From contig NC_134769.1 of NCBI RefSeq assembly GCF_050436995.1, positions 2,666,001 to 2,730,000 on the forward strand: a stretch of 64,000 nt of DNA. The letters run 5' to 3'. Positions 1 to 11,504 of the stretch are shown piece after piece. This stretch comes from Anticarsia gemmatalis. Lineage: Eukaryota; Arthropoda; Insecta; Lepidoptera; Erebidae. Made by a program: the position numbers and the translations under genes. The notes below the pieces were generated by a model that saw nothing but the letters and a program-made list of their open reading frames with translations, did no database searches and had not been told where the DNA came from. Positions within the stretch are counted from its first letter, which is position 1. Every line of letters begins with the position of its first letter.

Positions 1-834
1 AAAATATATGTTAAGCCGTCTCTGAGCTTTTCGCGAACAGGCAGATAATCCTGGCGAGCAGACTTCATTTTATAATATGTAATGATAACTTATATACATA
101 TGTAATACATAAAAAAATATACAAATGATCCATATCAATCACCTATCTTAAAAAGTAATGCATATTTATTTTTTCAGTACGGAAATCGAACCAGCTACTA
201 GATACGTCTAACATAGACTATGACGTCACAATGGGCCTTAAAACCACACACCTATTGCAATGACGTTTGTTTTGTTATTCTAACACTTCTTCCTTATGAC
301 GTCATCAGTCTAATATTTGGTAAAACCCCACGTAAACTATTAACCTTATTTAATTCTATGACGTTAATGCTGACCAGAATAATAAAGTAATGATTTAAAT
401 TTATTAAAATAATAATCTTGCGGTTTAAGAATAATATGACTTTATACCTAATAGGTACTACAGTGTCATTAAAAAGTCTTCTTCTGTTCTCTATGAATGT
501 GTCACTGACGGGATGTTTCTAAGTATTTTGAGACAATAATTCAAGAAGATTTATTTAATTTCCTTGCTTTACCAAAGTCTATCACCATTGGCTTGTATTC
601 ATCTTATGCCGATGAGAAGAAAGATAAAGAAGGTAGATGAACATTGGCAAAATAAGGAAATTTTATAAAATGCCCTTGTTTTACTAATGTAAATACCTAC
701 ATAAATAACATCAATTCTGTTGTATCTGCAGGTCAAGGTAGAGTCTATTTATCTAAGAATCTTATACCCATATAAAAACAAGTTCCCTGTTATTATTGAG
801 AATATTCCAATACAAATTACAAAAGCTCCTTAGC
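1..834. other. AT-rich noncoding sequence with two CRE palindromes
   Basis: No coding region or full repeat is recognised here. Two copies of the full CRE palindrome TGACGTCA lie at 221-228 and 297-304, 76 bp apart. The rest is AT-rich with short homopolymer runs. Confidence 0.5.
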
Positions 835-905
835 ACTTTACCCGACCCGAGAATCAAACCCAAAACGTGCACTCGTACCTATACACTACCGCCCAGACAC
901 TTCAG
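835..905 (-). repeat. tRNA-like SINE relic, B box only
   Basis: Read on the minus strand, a degenerate B box (GGGTTTGATTCTC) lies near 847-861, followed by a stretch resembling the anticodon side of a tRNA-derived SINE head. The segment shares its layout with the SINE heads at 18240-18325 and 33775-33842. No body or tail is recognisable. A true tRNA gene is unlikely because no cloverleaf can be completed. Confidence 0.45.
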
Positions 906-1988
906 ATTTCCTTGTATCCCATTCGCACTCCCTGTCGACCTTGTCAATTTCCCAAAATTACAGGTTTTAAGCTAAGTGATTTAACAAACATTTTATTTAT
1001 TTACTAACACTATTTAGAACATATGTATTTTACGATGTTCTACGTAAAATGTTGTCGTTTTTATGTGATCTACATAAAAACGACAATATTTTCATGATTG
1101 CGATATTCGCCAAGCTCTTCATCTTTTAACATAGTTTCGGTTAAAATAACACTTTAAACTTATCATTATAAAGTCAAAACAAACAACCATCAGTATCAAT
1201 GTCATCACGTAACACAAAAGTTGAAAAAACTTTCACAAATTTACATACATGTAACAGAATAACAGTAATATGAGTCATCGGGGTTATTTACCCAAATATC
1301 AGGGTAATTGGGGTGTTAAATGACAGGAAACGAGTGTCATTGTTGGCAACACTGCTTTGTTTAATGAGGTTATGGTAACACTGTTTGGCTGATATACCGT
1401 AATGCAACTGTTTTGTGAATTGATTGTTCATTGATTGCAGAAAAACAATTAAAGGTACAAAATAATTTTTTACTCTTGTAGAATTTATTTTTTACTTAAA
1501 ATTTGAAAAATTACGGAAACTTAAGGTAACTGTGGAAAGAAGAGGACTTTTCTGAGATTAAGTATTTTAGGAGCCTGGACGATTTATCGAAGCAGAAACA
1601 AAAAAAAATGTATTGGTCTTTCAATTTAACACCTGATAGAAAGGGGAGTATTGTGTATGACAGAAACAATTGAGAACCTTTTGATAGCCACTATTCTGTA
1701 CATTGTTACTTTTATAACATGTTGATAAATAACATGTTATGTCAAAGCTGCAATGTTCATAGTGGCTATCAAATTGACATACACTAGTCGTAGACAATAA
1801 GAATAGCAAATTACGGTACCAGAGTTTCTCTGAAGAGTGTTGTTGGTTGATCGATGGTGGTTTTAGTCGGTAGGAATTGGGTATAACCCGTATAACCCGA
1901 GTACTAACTCTAAATAAGGTATCTTTAGAAGAATTCATCCTCGTTAAAGAAAAACAAAAAAGTTGTAGACAATAGTTTCAGAGTTGCG
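906..1988. other. AT-rich noncoding sequence
   Basis: Apart from the hairpin at 1046-1092 nothing specific is seen. An open frame on the minus strand (1938-1621) has no coding-like character and is treated as chance. Confidence 0.5.
1046..1092. other. 21-bp near-perfect hairpin
   Basis: The arms 1046-1066 and 1072-1092 are complementary over 21 bp with one G-T wobble and enclose a 5-nt loop. The inner perfect arm is TTGTCGTTTTTATGT. It is shorter than a usual animal pre-miRNA and has no TA duplication showing it to be a MITE. It could be a small foldback remnant. Confidence 0.6.
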
Positions 1989-2215
1989 ACTGCCTCCGTG
2001 GCGCAGTGGTTTAGGTCGCCACGCCGATACCACTGCAACGGGAGGTTGTGGGTTCGATTCCCACACGGAACAATTATTTGTGCGATCCACAAATAATTGT
2101 TTCGGGTCTGGTTGTGCTTTGTGTCCGTTGTTTGTATGTTTGTAAAAGTCCCCGCGACACAAGAGCAAATCTTAGTGCGGGAGTTGTCTTTTAAAAAAAC
2201 CAAAAACCAAAACCA
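1989..2215 (+). repeat. SINE family A, full length, tRNA-derived
   Basis: The element starts with a tRNA-related head. A perfect RNA polymerase III A box, TGGCGCAGTGG, lies at 1999-2009 and a canonical B box, GGTTCGATTCC, at 2051-2061. The head is followed by a body with a perfect 12-bp hairpin (2071-2082 with 2088-2099, 5-nt loop), a conserved stretch containing 'CCCCGCGACAC', and an A-rich tail. The same family occurs at 2791, 13814, 25972, 29028 and 53801. It is a non-autonomous retroposon that would rely on a LINE for mobility. Open frames on the minus strand here are repeat shadows. Confidence 0.9.
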
Positions 2216-2790
2216 AGTTAAACACATACAAAAACAGGCCTTTGACAGCAAAAAGGAAACACCTTAAAGCTCATTTAATCTTTAACTTTAAAAGTGAAAC
2301 ACTTTTCCCATAAGCCATACCACTCATAATGTGCGTAACAAACATGGTGGTACAAAGCGCAGTTACGACTGAGTACATGTAATACAGTTATACGAAATGA
2401 GTCAACCTCAGTTATTCGGCACATTGTTGCGCCTACGCAGTTGTAGGGCTATCAGATCGTTGATTTATTGTGAAGATTTGAAGAATATTTGTAGATGTGA
2501 ATGGAGGAATAGAAGTTTGTAAGTAACGTTCTTTGGTCTTTACCACCCCCATGGTGAAAATTCATGACATTTTTGTACGTACTCGTATGTACTCTGTAGT
2601 TTCTTATCATAAGAAATTCTGGTGTGCAGGGTATTTCCCTGTTCTCAGTTCTATTCATTAGTGTTCTATGCCTTTTAAATAATTTAATTTTTATCAAGAC
2701 TGTAAGACCTGGACAACAGTGAGAGAAATCTGTAGTAGGCTTATGTCTTGCAGTAAGTCTACAGAAGCTGTAAATGATTATTAAAAGATG
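2216..2790. other. Spacer with one weak minus-strand open frame
   Basis: An open frame on the minus strand at 2697-2452 (81 codons) has a mildly coding-like middle but no start-site support and resembles dispersed moth intergenic repeat sequence. Nothing else is recognised. Confidence 0.3.
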
Positions 2791-2920
2791 ACTGCCTCCA
2801 TGGCGCGGTCTGGTCTATAATTGTTTCAGGTCTGGTTGTACTTTGTGTCCGTTGTTTGTAAGTATGTAAAACTCCCCGCGTCACAGAGCAATTAATAGTG
2901 TGGGAGTTCTTTTAAAAAAA
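2791..2920 (+). repeat. SINE family A, internally deleted
   Basis: The element begins with the family A 5' end and a mutated A box, then jumps directly to the body ('AATTGTTTCAGGTCTGG') and A-rich tail. The B box and the first half of the body hairpin are missing. It lies only 575 bp downstream of the full copy in the same orientation. Confidence 0.85.
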
Positions 2921-5232
2921 TATTTTATATGTAGAAGCTTTAACCATGACTAATATTTTCTTCTACCCGATGGTAACCCTATCCACAGATTACTATCTAC
3001 TTGTAATGAGGCTGTATTAGTTATCCTACGCATTCTGCATTTGCATAATTATGTTAAGCACAGATTTTTTGTATCTATCATTATACAGAAGTAGTAATAC
3101 ATCATTATAATTCTAGGATGTGACTAATGGGTGTATGATTTGTGAAAGATTTAAAATGCGATTTGTCATGTTAGTTTTAATTATGTTTTATGTGCATTGA
3201 GTACAATACAGTACTTGTAAATTTTTTATTATTATTGGTACATAGAACATACACAATAGATTTGAATAATTTTGTATATTTATAGAATCTTATCATCTAT
3301 TACTATTAGAAGTATTGAAAAAAGTATGATGAATTAGTTATACGTTAAGGTCTGCAAATGTAGATATTGCAGTAGAAACAGAATCCATATTTAGCGATCG
3401 CTCATCTTTCGAGCACGCCCTGGGAACCAGGTTTCTTAAAGCGTTTAGGAACCCCCAGGGTCTCAAAGGCACAATAGGTAAGGTCTCAAAGTAACAGACA
3501 CTAAGTATTGTTTTTTTTTATACTTTTCAGTATCCAATTTACAGTAATTACAATGTAGCTGTTATTTTTAAACATCAGCATCTCATCACGCATAGCCCAA
3601 AGATCTGCAACTAAAAGATTTCCAGAATTCAAGTAAAAATCTCCCCAAACTCAATCGAAAAAAAGACAACATATTACCAACATTACAGAAAGAGGTTGAA
3701 TAACTAAACCTAACCTTATTATGTCAAAATATTCGCTCCAATGCTGCCATTCGTAACGGCTGTAAATCAAAAGTCGAACGCACTTTCTTGCGCGGCCGCA
3801 GCCGGCCAGACTTGAAAGTTTTAACTGTATAATTAAAGTTATTGCTTATAAAATCATAGTAAAACTTCATTAAATGTAGCTCGGGAACTGTGAAAGTTTG
3901 AGTCGGAAAATTGATAATACAACCTTCCCGTGAGGTAGTTTTATTAGCACTAATCAACCTGATATAAATATGTAATGTACTTTTTAATCGTTGTTGAATT
4001 TATTTCTTTTTCAAGTAGAGATTACAAATGCTATTAAACATTATACGATGGTTTGTTTAGCGTTTCGAAGCGAGTAACACTGGTAGTTATGTAATTAAAA
4101 GTTCAACTTGCGCCGAAACGTCAAATCATTATTAAGTAATAATCATGCAACACTAAGTTAAACAGTTAGGATAGTGTTATTTCAAAATTGCAAAAATAGT
4201 TTCGATCTTGTACGTTATATTTTAGATGTGATATTACGCTCTTACTGTAATATTTCTTCAGTTAAATTTTACCATAGATTCTCTTTACCCAACGAACTAC
4301 TTCGCAGATTGGTGTTGAATGAGCAAGCTTACTGCAAAAAGGACAGCAGTTTGAAATAAGAATATTTAAGCGCATCTCTGATTGGCTGATTCATTTGACA
4401 GGTGACCGAGTATTGTGTGGTCGAATAGAAAGTTCTGCAATGCAAAACATATGACGAATTTGTTGACTCACGGTCATTGACCTTAGTCGTTGGTCTATAT
4501 TTTCAGACCACAGAGGTACTAATGACGTTGATTAGCGAGATAAGAATTGTCATCAATTATGATATGACTTAGATTCTAAAAGAATCATTATTGAGATTTC
4601 TTTTGAGTTACAGCTGTTTTATCTAGGTTTGATCTATAAGATTAATGACCTATTGCTACTTGTTTTCTATATGCATCTCTGTCTCTTACTTCTGCCCCAT
4701 GTTCTTAATTACAATCATTTATTTACCCTTCGCTATTAAGTAATTTACGTCTCCTATAGGTAACCAACCAAAATAACTCTGTCAAACCTATCTCTCTAAA
4801 GCAATCATTTACATTCATACATGCAGTGATACTCATACATTTTTACTCAGTTAATTCCTTAATTTCTATAAAGCGAATTAGACTTCATTGCCCTTAATTT
4901 CCCAATGTAAATGTCAGTTGAGTCTTTCTAACAATCCCATAAACATAAATACAGTAACTAAGTGTAACCTTATTGCAGGCTGCATTCACCTAACATCCGC
5001 TTGCATAGTAATGGTGCATCCACACAGCACTTCGTAGAGCAACTGTTTAAGCAATTTCTAAATGTATTTACTTAGAAATTGTTCTAATTGCTATAATAGT
5101 AAAGCAATATATAGCAAATATAGAGTCATTTTTATGAAATATTCTTGTGTAAAAGCCGAAAGGCTTTGTCATTTCTTAACGATTGTTAGCTAAAGGAAAA
5201 ATATGCAATGCCGATCTTTGAAGCTCATAAAC
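2921..5232. other. AT-rich noncoding stretch
   Basis: Contents are sparse. A GC-richer hairpin lies at 3418-3460 (7-bp CCCTGGG/CCCAGGG stem plus an inner 5-bp stem). A minus-strand open frame at 3957-3724 contains a GC-rich patch with a NotI-type GCGGCCGC but no ATG at its head. A nuclear-receptor-like inverted repeat is listed separately at 4471-4484. No gene is recognised. Confidence 0.4.
4471..4484. promoter_or_regulatory. IR1 nuclear-receptor-like site
   Basis: The plus strand reads cGGTCAtTGACCTt, an inverted repeat of GGTCA with a 1-bp spacer. On the minus strand it is AGGTCAATGACCG, 12 of 13 positions matching the ideal palindromic EcR/USP element AGGTCAATGACCT. Binding is inferred from the motif only. 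Confidence 0.35.
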
Positions 5233-5480
5233 GAGCGACCACCCATCTATCTGATGTCCGTGCAAAATACTGTTTAACTTGCTAATAATTATCCGACCTA
5301 TAAGCCCAAAGTACTGAGACGATCTTAGACCACTAAGCGGTCACCCATCTATATATTGTCTGCGGCAAACGTTGCTTAACTTAATAATCGTTTACCGATA
5401 AGCACGAGCCAAACGACTACTCATCTAAAGAATTTCTGCACTACAGCTTACTTAACCTTAAAGCCGACCGGTAATTAGAA
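5233..5480 (-). repeat. Three tandem degenerate 5S-rRNA-like units
   Basis: Three units start near 5233, 5335 and 5411. The middle unit is clearest. Read on the minus strand it contains TTAAGCAACGT, then a spaced G/C block, then ATAGATGGGTGACCGCT. Arthropod 5S rRNA has the same order: TTAAGCAGCGTCGGGCGCGG followed by TTAGATGGGGGACCGCTT, the internal-promoter region. The outer units keep the 'CCATCTAT' and 'TTAACTT' landmarks but are diverged. These are retroposed or 5S-derived repeat relics, not functional genes, because 5' and 3' stem halves are missing. Confidence 0.6.
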
Positions 5481-5497
5481 CTTACTATGGGCATCCC

Positions 5498-5645
5498 AAA
5501 TAGTTCTAAAATCTAAAACATTTCGTATCTGTTTTTTGTCAACAAAGAAAAGCAACTATGTATAAAATAGATAAACAAACAGTCCGAAATAGTTATAGAT
5601 TATAACTTTTCGTATTTATTTAGTCAACAAAGAGTAGCGGTGTGT
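5498..5645 (+). repeat. Two-copy tandem duplication, about 85-89 bp offset
   Basis: A segment at 5498-5560 recurs at 5587-5645 with substitutions. Both contain AAATAGTT, TTTCGTAT and TCAACAAAG in the same order. The second copy runs directly into a GC-richer stretch (5636-5830). Confidence 0.6.
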
Positions 5646-6690
5646 ATGTATCAAACAGCTTCAGCGCCGGTGAAATGGCGTCGAGTTCCGCTGGCAACTG
5701 GAGCGCGTTTTTGGGCCGCAACACACTTATGTAAAGAAAGTTGGTGTTTGGAGCCCCAGGGTTATGCGTCACCGGTCAAGATCACTTGTTATGGTGAAGA
5801 AAGGTGTTTCAAGTTACTGGTTAACACTGATTGATTTTTGAGGTTTGTTTTATTAAAGTAGCATCTTTTTGCCGTTTACGGTTTTGTACGTATTGATAGG
5901 AATCTGTCTTTGATAGCAAGAAATTGTTAGTAAAACTGAATTTTCTAAAGCAATTCTAATTGTATAAATAGATTTTCTTTGTAATATGAAGTGTCTTATA
6001 AAATAATATGAGAGCAGTAATGATGAGATTGATTTGCAAGAGTGATAAGCACAGTATTGAGGAGTGTCTAAACTGTAATATTACGAAAGTTAAATCAAAT
6101 ACCTATGCACTGTGATTGAGAAAATATCTGCTTTAGTATAAAAATTTAATAGCAGGTGGAAACTAGCTATAAACATAATGATAGCGCCTAGGTGAAGTCA
6201 TGACGAATACAGCATTGATTAGGAGTTTTAATGAATCTTTAAAAAACTTTGATTAAGATTATTAAGACATAAATCAAACTTCATGAAAAGTTAATATTTC
6301 TTCATTATTTTCTTTTTATTGGAATCTTATCAGTATAATCACATTAATTATTAAATCATAAATTACGTAAGTGCCTATCACATAGTCTTTAGTCGATTTC
6401 TTCGCCTCCCATATTTCATGATGAACTATTTTCATCTCTACGGGGACGAGACGCCTATCCATCATGTTACTCGTACTTTTTCAATAGCGATTATCGGTTT
6501 AATTATCGATGAATCAAAGGAGAAAACGACGGCACGTGTTATCGAGTAAACGCAGGGGAAATGCAATTTTCTTATGCAACTATCTCTAATGCGATGCAAC
6601 CGAAGTATAAAACCAACGTTTCTAATATTACACACATGCATTTTAGCTTGCTTTCTTCGGCATACTCTCAAGTAAAATGGTCGCCGGCAA
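5646..6690. other. GC-richer patch then AT-rich spacer
   Basis: The first 190 bases are GC-richer and carry two competing open readings on the plus strand, discussed as a finding. The remainder is AT-rich and featureless by eye. Confidence 0.3.
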
Positions 6691-6899
6691 AAAATCTAGT
6701 GCTTTCTTTTTCAATGTCGAGTACAGAGCGAGACACGAATACGAATCCCAAAGGTTAGAGGAAGACGCACGTATATTATGTATTGCGCGTAAATGTCACG
6801 ATTGACGTTTGAATTTCCAACGGCACCAAACGTCAAACTTCCCGCCAAATGAAATTGACATTTCCCTGTTTGAAATAAGGTTTTGTTTTAGTGAGGGGA

Positions 6900-7080
6900 T
6901 TAGTGTGTTAGTGTTGCGCCGTTTCAGAGTCGCGTCGACGATTCGCGTGCGCCGATATGTGGGACAATCGAAAGCCTTTCTCCGCTCGGCTGTTAGGTAT
7001 TTTATTCCGTTAGTTTTTTTGTGGCCGCCATTACACCAATATGGCGGGTGGCATCATTTTTTCGCTTTGTCACGTTAGAT
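6900..7080 (+). promoter_or_regulatory. GC-rich, CpG-rich promoter-like patch
   Basis: This block is much richer in GC and CpG than its surroundings. It contains an inverted pair of YY1/Pho-like cores, CCGCCAT (7025-7031) and ATGGCGG (7041-7047), separated by 9 bp. The plus-strand open frame covering it has no ATG at its head. Whether it is a promoter, an enhancer or a 5' exon cannot be decided from sequence alone. Confidence 0.25.
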
Positions 7081-7665
7081 CATTCTTGTTAGACGTTCGA
7101 AAGCTGTACTGCTTCTAGGAATCAGAGTCGCATAACTGTACACTGGCGGAGAAATGATGTAATTGACAGTCGATGGCTTTTTGTAACTTATGTTTGTACT
7201 TTTGTTTATTAATATTTAATTATTTAACTCGCAATTAGCAGTTTTAAAAATACAGAAGTTATGTGTTCTTCTTGTAGTAGTTGTATTTATGTTGATTATA
7301 GACTAGAGACTATTATTACCGTAATTAATAACTGTGTTTGCAAGAAGTTTTCGTGCAAATAAATGTAGGTATTTACCCATTTATTATAGTTTTGTATGTG
7401 TGTTTATATTGTCAACATTATTACATGATATTACTATAGTTTTAAACTCGATAATTATGCTTTAGAAAGTTTATTTTTGCAAGCTCATACATAATTAGAT
7501 TAAATAATATTGACCTCGCGTAATACACATAATTTAATAATCTATAAACAATTTAAATAAATGTGTCAAATTATATTCTAAATTTCGAAATGTCATTACC
7601 GCCAATTATTTTTAAACGTACCATAAAAAAAACAACGCACGGGCATTCACCCTATTCAGGCTCAC

Positions 7666-7858
7666 CTGTCAAATCTGTGTCATAGATATCGCCAACTTTT
7701 ATCTTTACATCCGTCGGTGCACTGTAAACGTATATACATCCATGTAATTGCATAATTTGCATAGGCAGTGCATCGTGTTGAACACTTTCTCTCGGCAACG
7801 GGACTTTTAACTGGGACATCCGCCAACGTTTATTGTTCCCACCTTTGAATGTTTGAAG
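7666..7858 (-). CDS. Candidate internal exon, product unknown
   Basis: On the minus strand a 64-codon open segment is bounded by a candidate acceptor (a C/T-containing stretch ending ...CAAACAG) just above 7858 and a consensus donor, ACAG followed by GTGAGCC, at 7666/7665. Without splicing the frame would end four codons past the donor. No ATG opens the segment, which fits an internal exon. The peptide has mixed, protein-like composition: it starts near LQTFKGGNNKRW, passes through PLPRESVQHDALP and ends near VKIKVGDIYDTDLTG. The phase is 0 at the acceptor and 1 at the donor. I do not recognise the family. It could instead be a transposon-derived or chance segment. Confidence 0.35.
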
Positions 7859-9504
7859 CTGTTTGAGCACGAGAGATTTTATTTTAAATCTGTCTGTAAA
7901 TTATGATAGTAATTAGTATTAAAAGTTAGATGTACTTATTTATCAATTTGTAAGAAAGTGTTTTTGAATGACAGGATGATTTAATAAAAAATATTAATGT
8001 TATTGATTGACACGAATAATTTTGTAATGTTGTGTTTTTTGTTGAGTTATTATTTAAACAATTTTGCTTTTAATGATTTATTGGACGTGTAGGTACAATG
8101 CTTTCTAAATTGCTTTTTTAAGTTCCTCTTCCTGTTAATCAATGGATACTAATTTATTTTTTTGTTTCACTGCAGTCGCATTAATTATACATTTTACTAT
8201 TTTCTAGCTAGTAGACTCTACGTAGTCAGTAAAAAATTATATCAAAAACAATGTCCAACATTTTTACTACTAAATGTATATCTTCAAAATAATGTTATAT
8301 CTGAAGCTTTTACTCCACATGTAACTTTTCAAAGTCATCCCTATTTCAAGGCTTCCTTATCTAATGGATTTTCCATCCAAAATTGACTCACATGTAGGAA
8401 ATGACAAGTCTTTAACTTGTAAACTTTAAAAAAAACTTACTTGTTCATACTTAGGCACTTCACGAGATTATACATTACCAGCTTCAAAAAAATCTTTCAG
8501 CAACAAACAAATATTCAAAGCATTCAAAACTAGACCACCAAATTTCAAAGTCTTTATCAGTTCACGGTCAGATTATCAGACAACAACACGAATGTGTGTC
8601 AGACGGGCGGTGAAAGTCAAGCGAAAGGTGACCACAATGGGGTCAGTTACTAGCATTACGTGTGCGTGGTGTGACACTTTCTTCCAGCCGCCATTTTGTT
8701 TTGCCTTTTTTGAATCGAGACCATCGTGATTAATGACTGTTACAGCTATTATGGGTTGTTGTTTAGGTTTAATGGTATAGCTGTGATAATTGTTGTTAAA
8801 TTTTTATGAGGAAAAATGTGGTTTTATTATGTTTTTCGGGGAAATTGGAGATTTTGTGCTTGGTTAGATTTGCTCTTAATTGAAAATGTCACGATTATGG
8901 GTTGTAGCAGTTTACTTACTCTAAGTTAGATTACAGGTAATACGCACCTACGATGAATGAACGTGAAGAGAAAAAAAAAACTAAACATAAAAAAATTAAG
9001 TATTTAAATATTTAAGTAAATCCATTACAGAAAATTATATCTAACTGTATATTGCCTACGTACTTTTCCCAACAACTGACAAATTTCCAAAAAAATCTGC
9101 CTTCATGTTCCGGACTCCACATAAATTTTTCTTCCTTTCTTTTGAAAACAATACATATTTCAAGGAACATTATTATTTATTCCACATACCCACCTGTAGC
9201 TGTACAAAAAACCTTCATAATAATACATCGCTACGTGCCTGCTTATACAAGAATTTACGACTGTTACGTGTGTTACCTTATGACACTTTCTTTGATTATA
9301 ATATTGGCGCGAAATTACCGACGCCATCTTGTTTGGCTATGACCAAATGTGATGATTGGTTGTCTGATATAATAGATGATGACAATATTGGAGTATTATG
9401 AAATTTAGAGGTTCTGAACTAAATAGAGAGACTTCTTGTTAAAAGATAAACAGCCTGTTTTTTTCAATTTGTTAGTTTAAAGGTACATTATCTCTTTTTA
9501 TAAT
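7859..9504. other. AT-rich noncoding sequence
   Basis: No repeat family is recognised. A moderately GC-rich patch at about 8590-8700 ends in a YY1-like CCGCCATTTTG. Open frames at 9052-9401 on the plus strand have no coding-like features. Confidence 0.4.
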
Positions 9505-9585
9505 ATTTTTTACCCATCACTGTGCCACTGTTGGGCAAGGGTCTCTTCCCAATTGAGGGAGGGGTTATGCCTTGAGACCTGAGAC
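9505..9585 (+). repeat. LINE-tail-like fragment (family Z)
   Basis: This copy carries the landmarks GCCACTGTTGGGCAAGGG, TCTCTTCCC and GAGGGAGGGGTTA of a very common moth repeat, probably the 3' end of a CR1/Zenon-type LINE or a SINE sharing it. The LINE assignment is from memory; the repeat status is supported by many copies in this window. Confidence 0.75.
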
Positions 9586-10885
9586 CAAGTTTTTACTAAT
9601 TTATGATTACGTTTTTTTGGTGTATACAAAAATAGTTGACCACAAATTCAGTCTTACAACAACAACTAATTAAAAAGAGCCGATTTTGAACAGTCTTCAT
9701 TGAACAGTTACTCCATTTAAGCGTCCAGAGTTGCATCTTGAGGTACTGCTGTGAAAAATATATACTACTACCATGATAATCAGTAAAGCCCAAATGCAGT
9801 GACGGCTGTGAAAGAGCTCTTTGTATAGAAGGGATCGAGGTCAGCATTTACTATACTGGTTAAGAGTTGGTGGATTTCACGTACCTTCGAGAATCATCTT
9901 CCGTTCTTTCGTGGTGGGCTCTTCAATAAAATACCCATATTTCTTGCCACTTTTACTCAATAGTAAACATTATTTAGAACGAATAAACGACCACATTTTG
10001 ATGAAGTTTTAAACAAATGAGAAACAGGTTCTTTCTCTCCACTAATTATAGTGGTTACTCTATAAACCTGTGAATCATTACTGTTCCTTGATTGCGCAGA
10101 CCATCATCATGCATCTCAACTTAGAAACTGAAAATGTAAGAAAATGAGCCAAAATATAAGCTATTACAAAAATAGCTAAATGCTGGTTCCTATGATAACT
10201 AATGTGTTAAGGACCACTAGCATAAAGAAGGAAAACGGTAATTGTAAGTTAAACCTAATAATTTGCTCGTTTCTATACCTATCTAATTAGAACTATGTAT
10301 TATTATGATCCTGTGGTTTTCCTGTACATTACTCTTATTTACTCTACATTTCCGAGAATTTCAAAGTTGTATAACTTAATCATAGGCGCCAACGGCATAT
10401 TCATAATAAAATTAATATAAATAATACTTAATTAATACTTAGCCGTTTCAAAATGATTTGCCGTTGGTTCCGTGACGTCATAGACCTCTAGCGGTACATT
10501 TTGCTTTATAAACAAACAAAGGACAAAAGGGTCAACGGCAAACTTTACGCAAACGAGTGGAGGTACATTTTATTAAGTCTATAGTACATTGTGGTCGGAG
10601 CTAGGTCAGGTTAATTTTTCGTAGAATTTCAGACAAAAATTTATGTCATTGTTACATTATTTCTTGGGAAGTCTTATGTATTACTTATATTACATATAAA
10701 GGTTTACTCATTTATGTAAACGTGTCTTCCAATTGTAGATATACCTTCGAAGAAAACTAGTTAACTACGTGCGTTGAAACTTGTATACTTAGTAATTATA
10801 AATACATTGGTTTTCATGGGACAGTATTAATTGTACGAGTCCTATTTTTTTAGTTTCAAAGATCAATAAAATAACCTTTCCGGAA
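9586..10885. other. AT-rich noncoding sequence with one CRE
   Basis: A full TGACGTCA palindrome lies at 10473-10480. No gene or repeat is recognised otherwise. Confidence 0.4.
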
Positions 10886-11050
10886 GCACGATTTTCAGCA
10901 GTCGGAATTATCGAGTAACTACAATTTGATACTTAAAATATACTTACAAATTAGTTCCTACGGCACCCGCTAGTGGCACTGTTCAGATATTCATAACAAA
11001 AAATTTCGGTAGCTTTTTAGTTGCTGATGGTTGAAAGTAGTAAGATATTG
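10886..11050 (+). mobile_element. Diverged MITE-like element (family M)
   Basis: Order and spacing match the 170-bp family seen intact at 58392-58563: a CAGTCGG block near the left end, TACTTAAAATATACT in the middle, GTTCCTACGGCACCCGCTAGTGGC, then CATAACAAAAAATTTC. Identity is low and the terminal repeats are eroded, so this is an old copy. Confidence 0.55.
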
Positions 11051-11504
11051 CGTGTCTGGTCTCATAAAACATAAGAACTACAAAAGGTACCATAAGACTC
11101 TTGGCATTTAAGCCCAAAACAAATAGTTAGTCTCATCTCAAAATCACTTCAAATCAATCATTCAAAAATATATAACGACGAAGATAAAACCTCCATACCA
11201 TTATAAAACTAAACTATATCAAAAAACCGTTAAATAATCTATAAACCCATATAAAATCGGAACAGTAAGCCACGTCACGATAGCGTGATAACCGATCATC
11301 ATTCAACTAGTACCGTTATTAGAAAACACGCTAAAAACAACCTTATTACAATGGAGTAAGGCAGATGATATTGTGTTGCAGTATTAATAAAGATTTGCTC
11401 ATGTTAATATGGTAAGGCTTGTGGTGCAGTGAGAGTGATGCGAAAGAGATGTAGCTTTTTGTGTTTTAGAAAAGCAATGATTGCTTAGTTATTATTTATT
11501 AAGG

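Noticed and set aside
1621..1938. 105-codon minus-strand frame
   Set aside because: No motif, no splice support and overlap with AT-rich filler.
1925..2251. Two overlapping minus-strand frames
   Set aside because: They are antisense to SINE family A.
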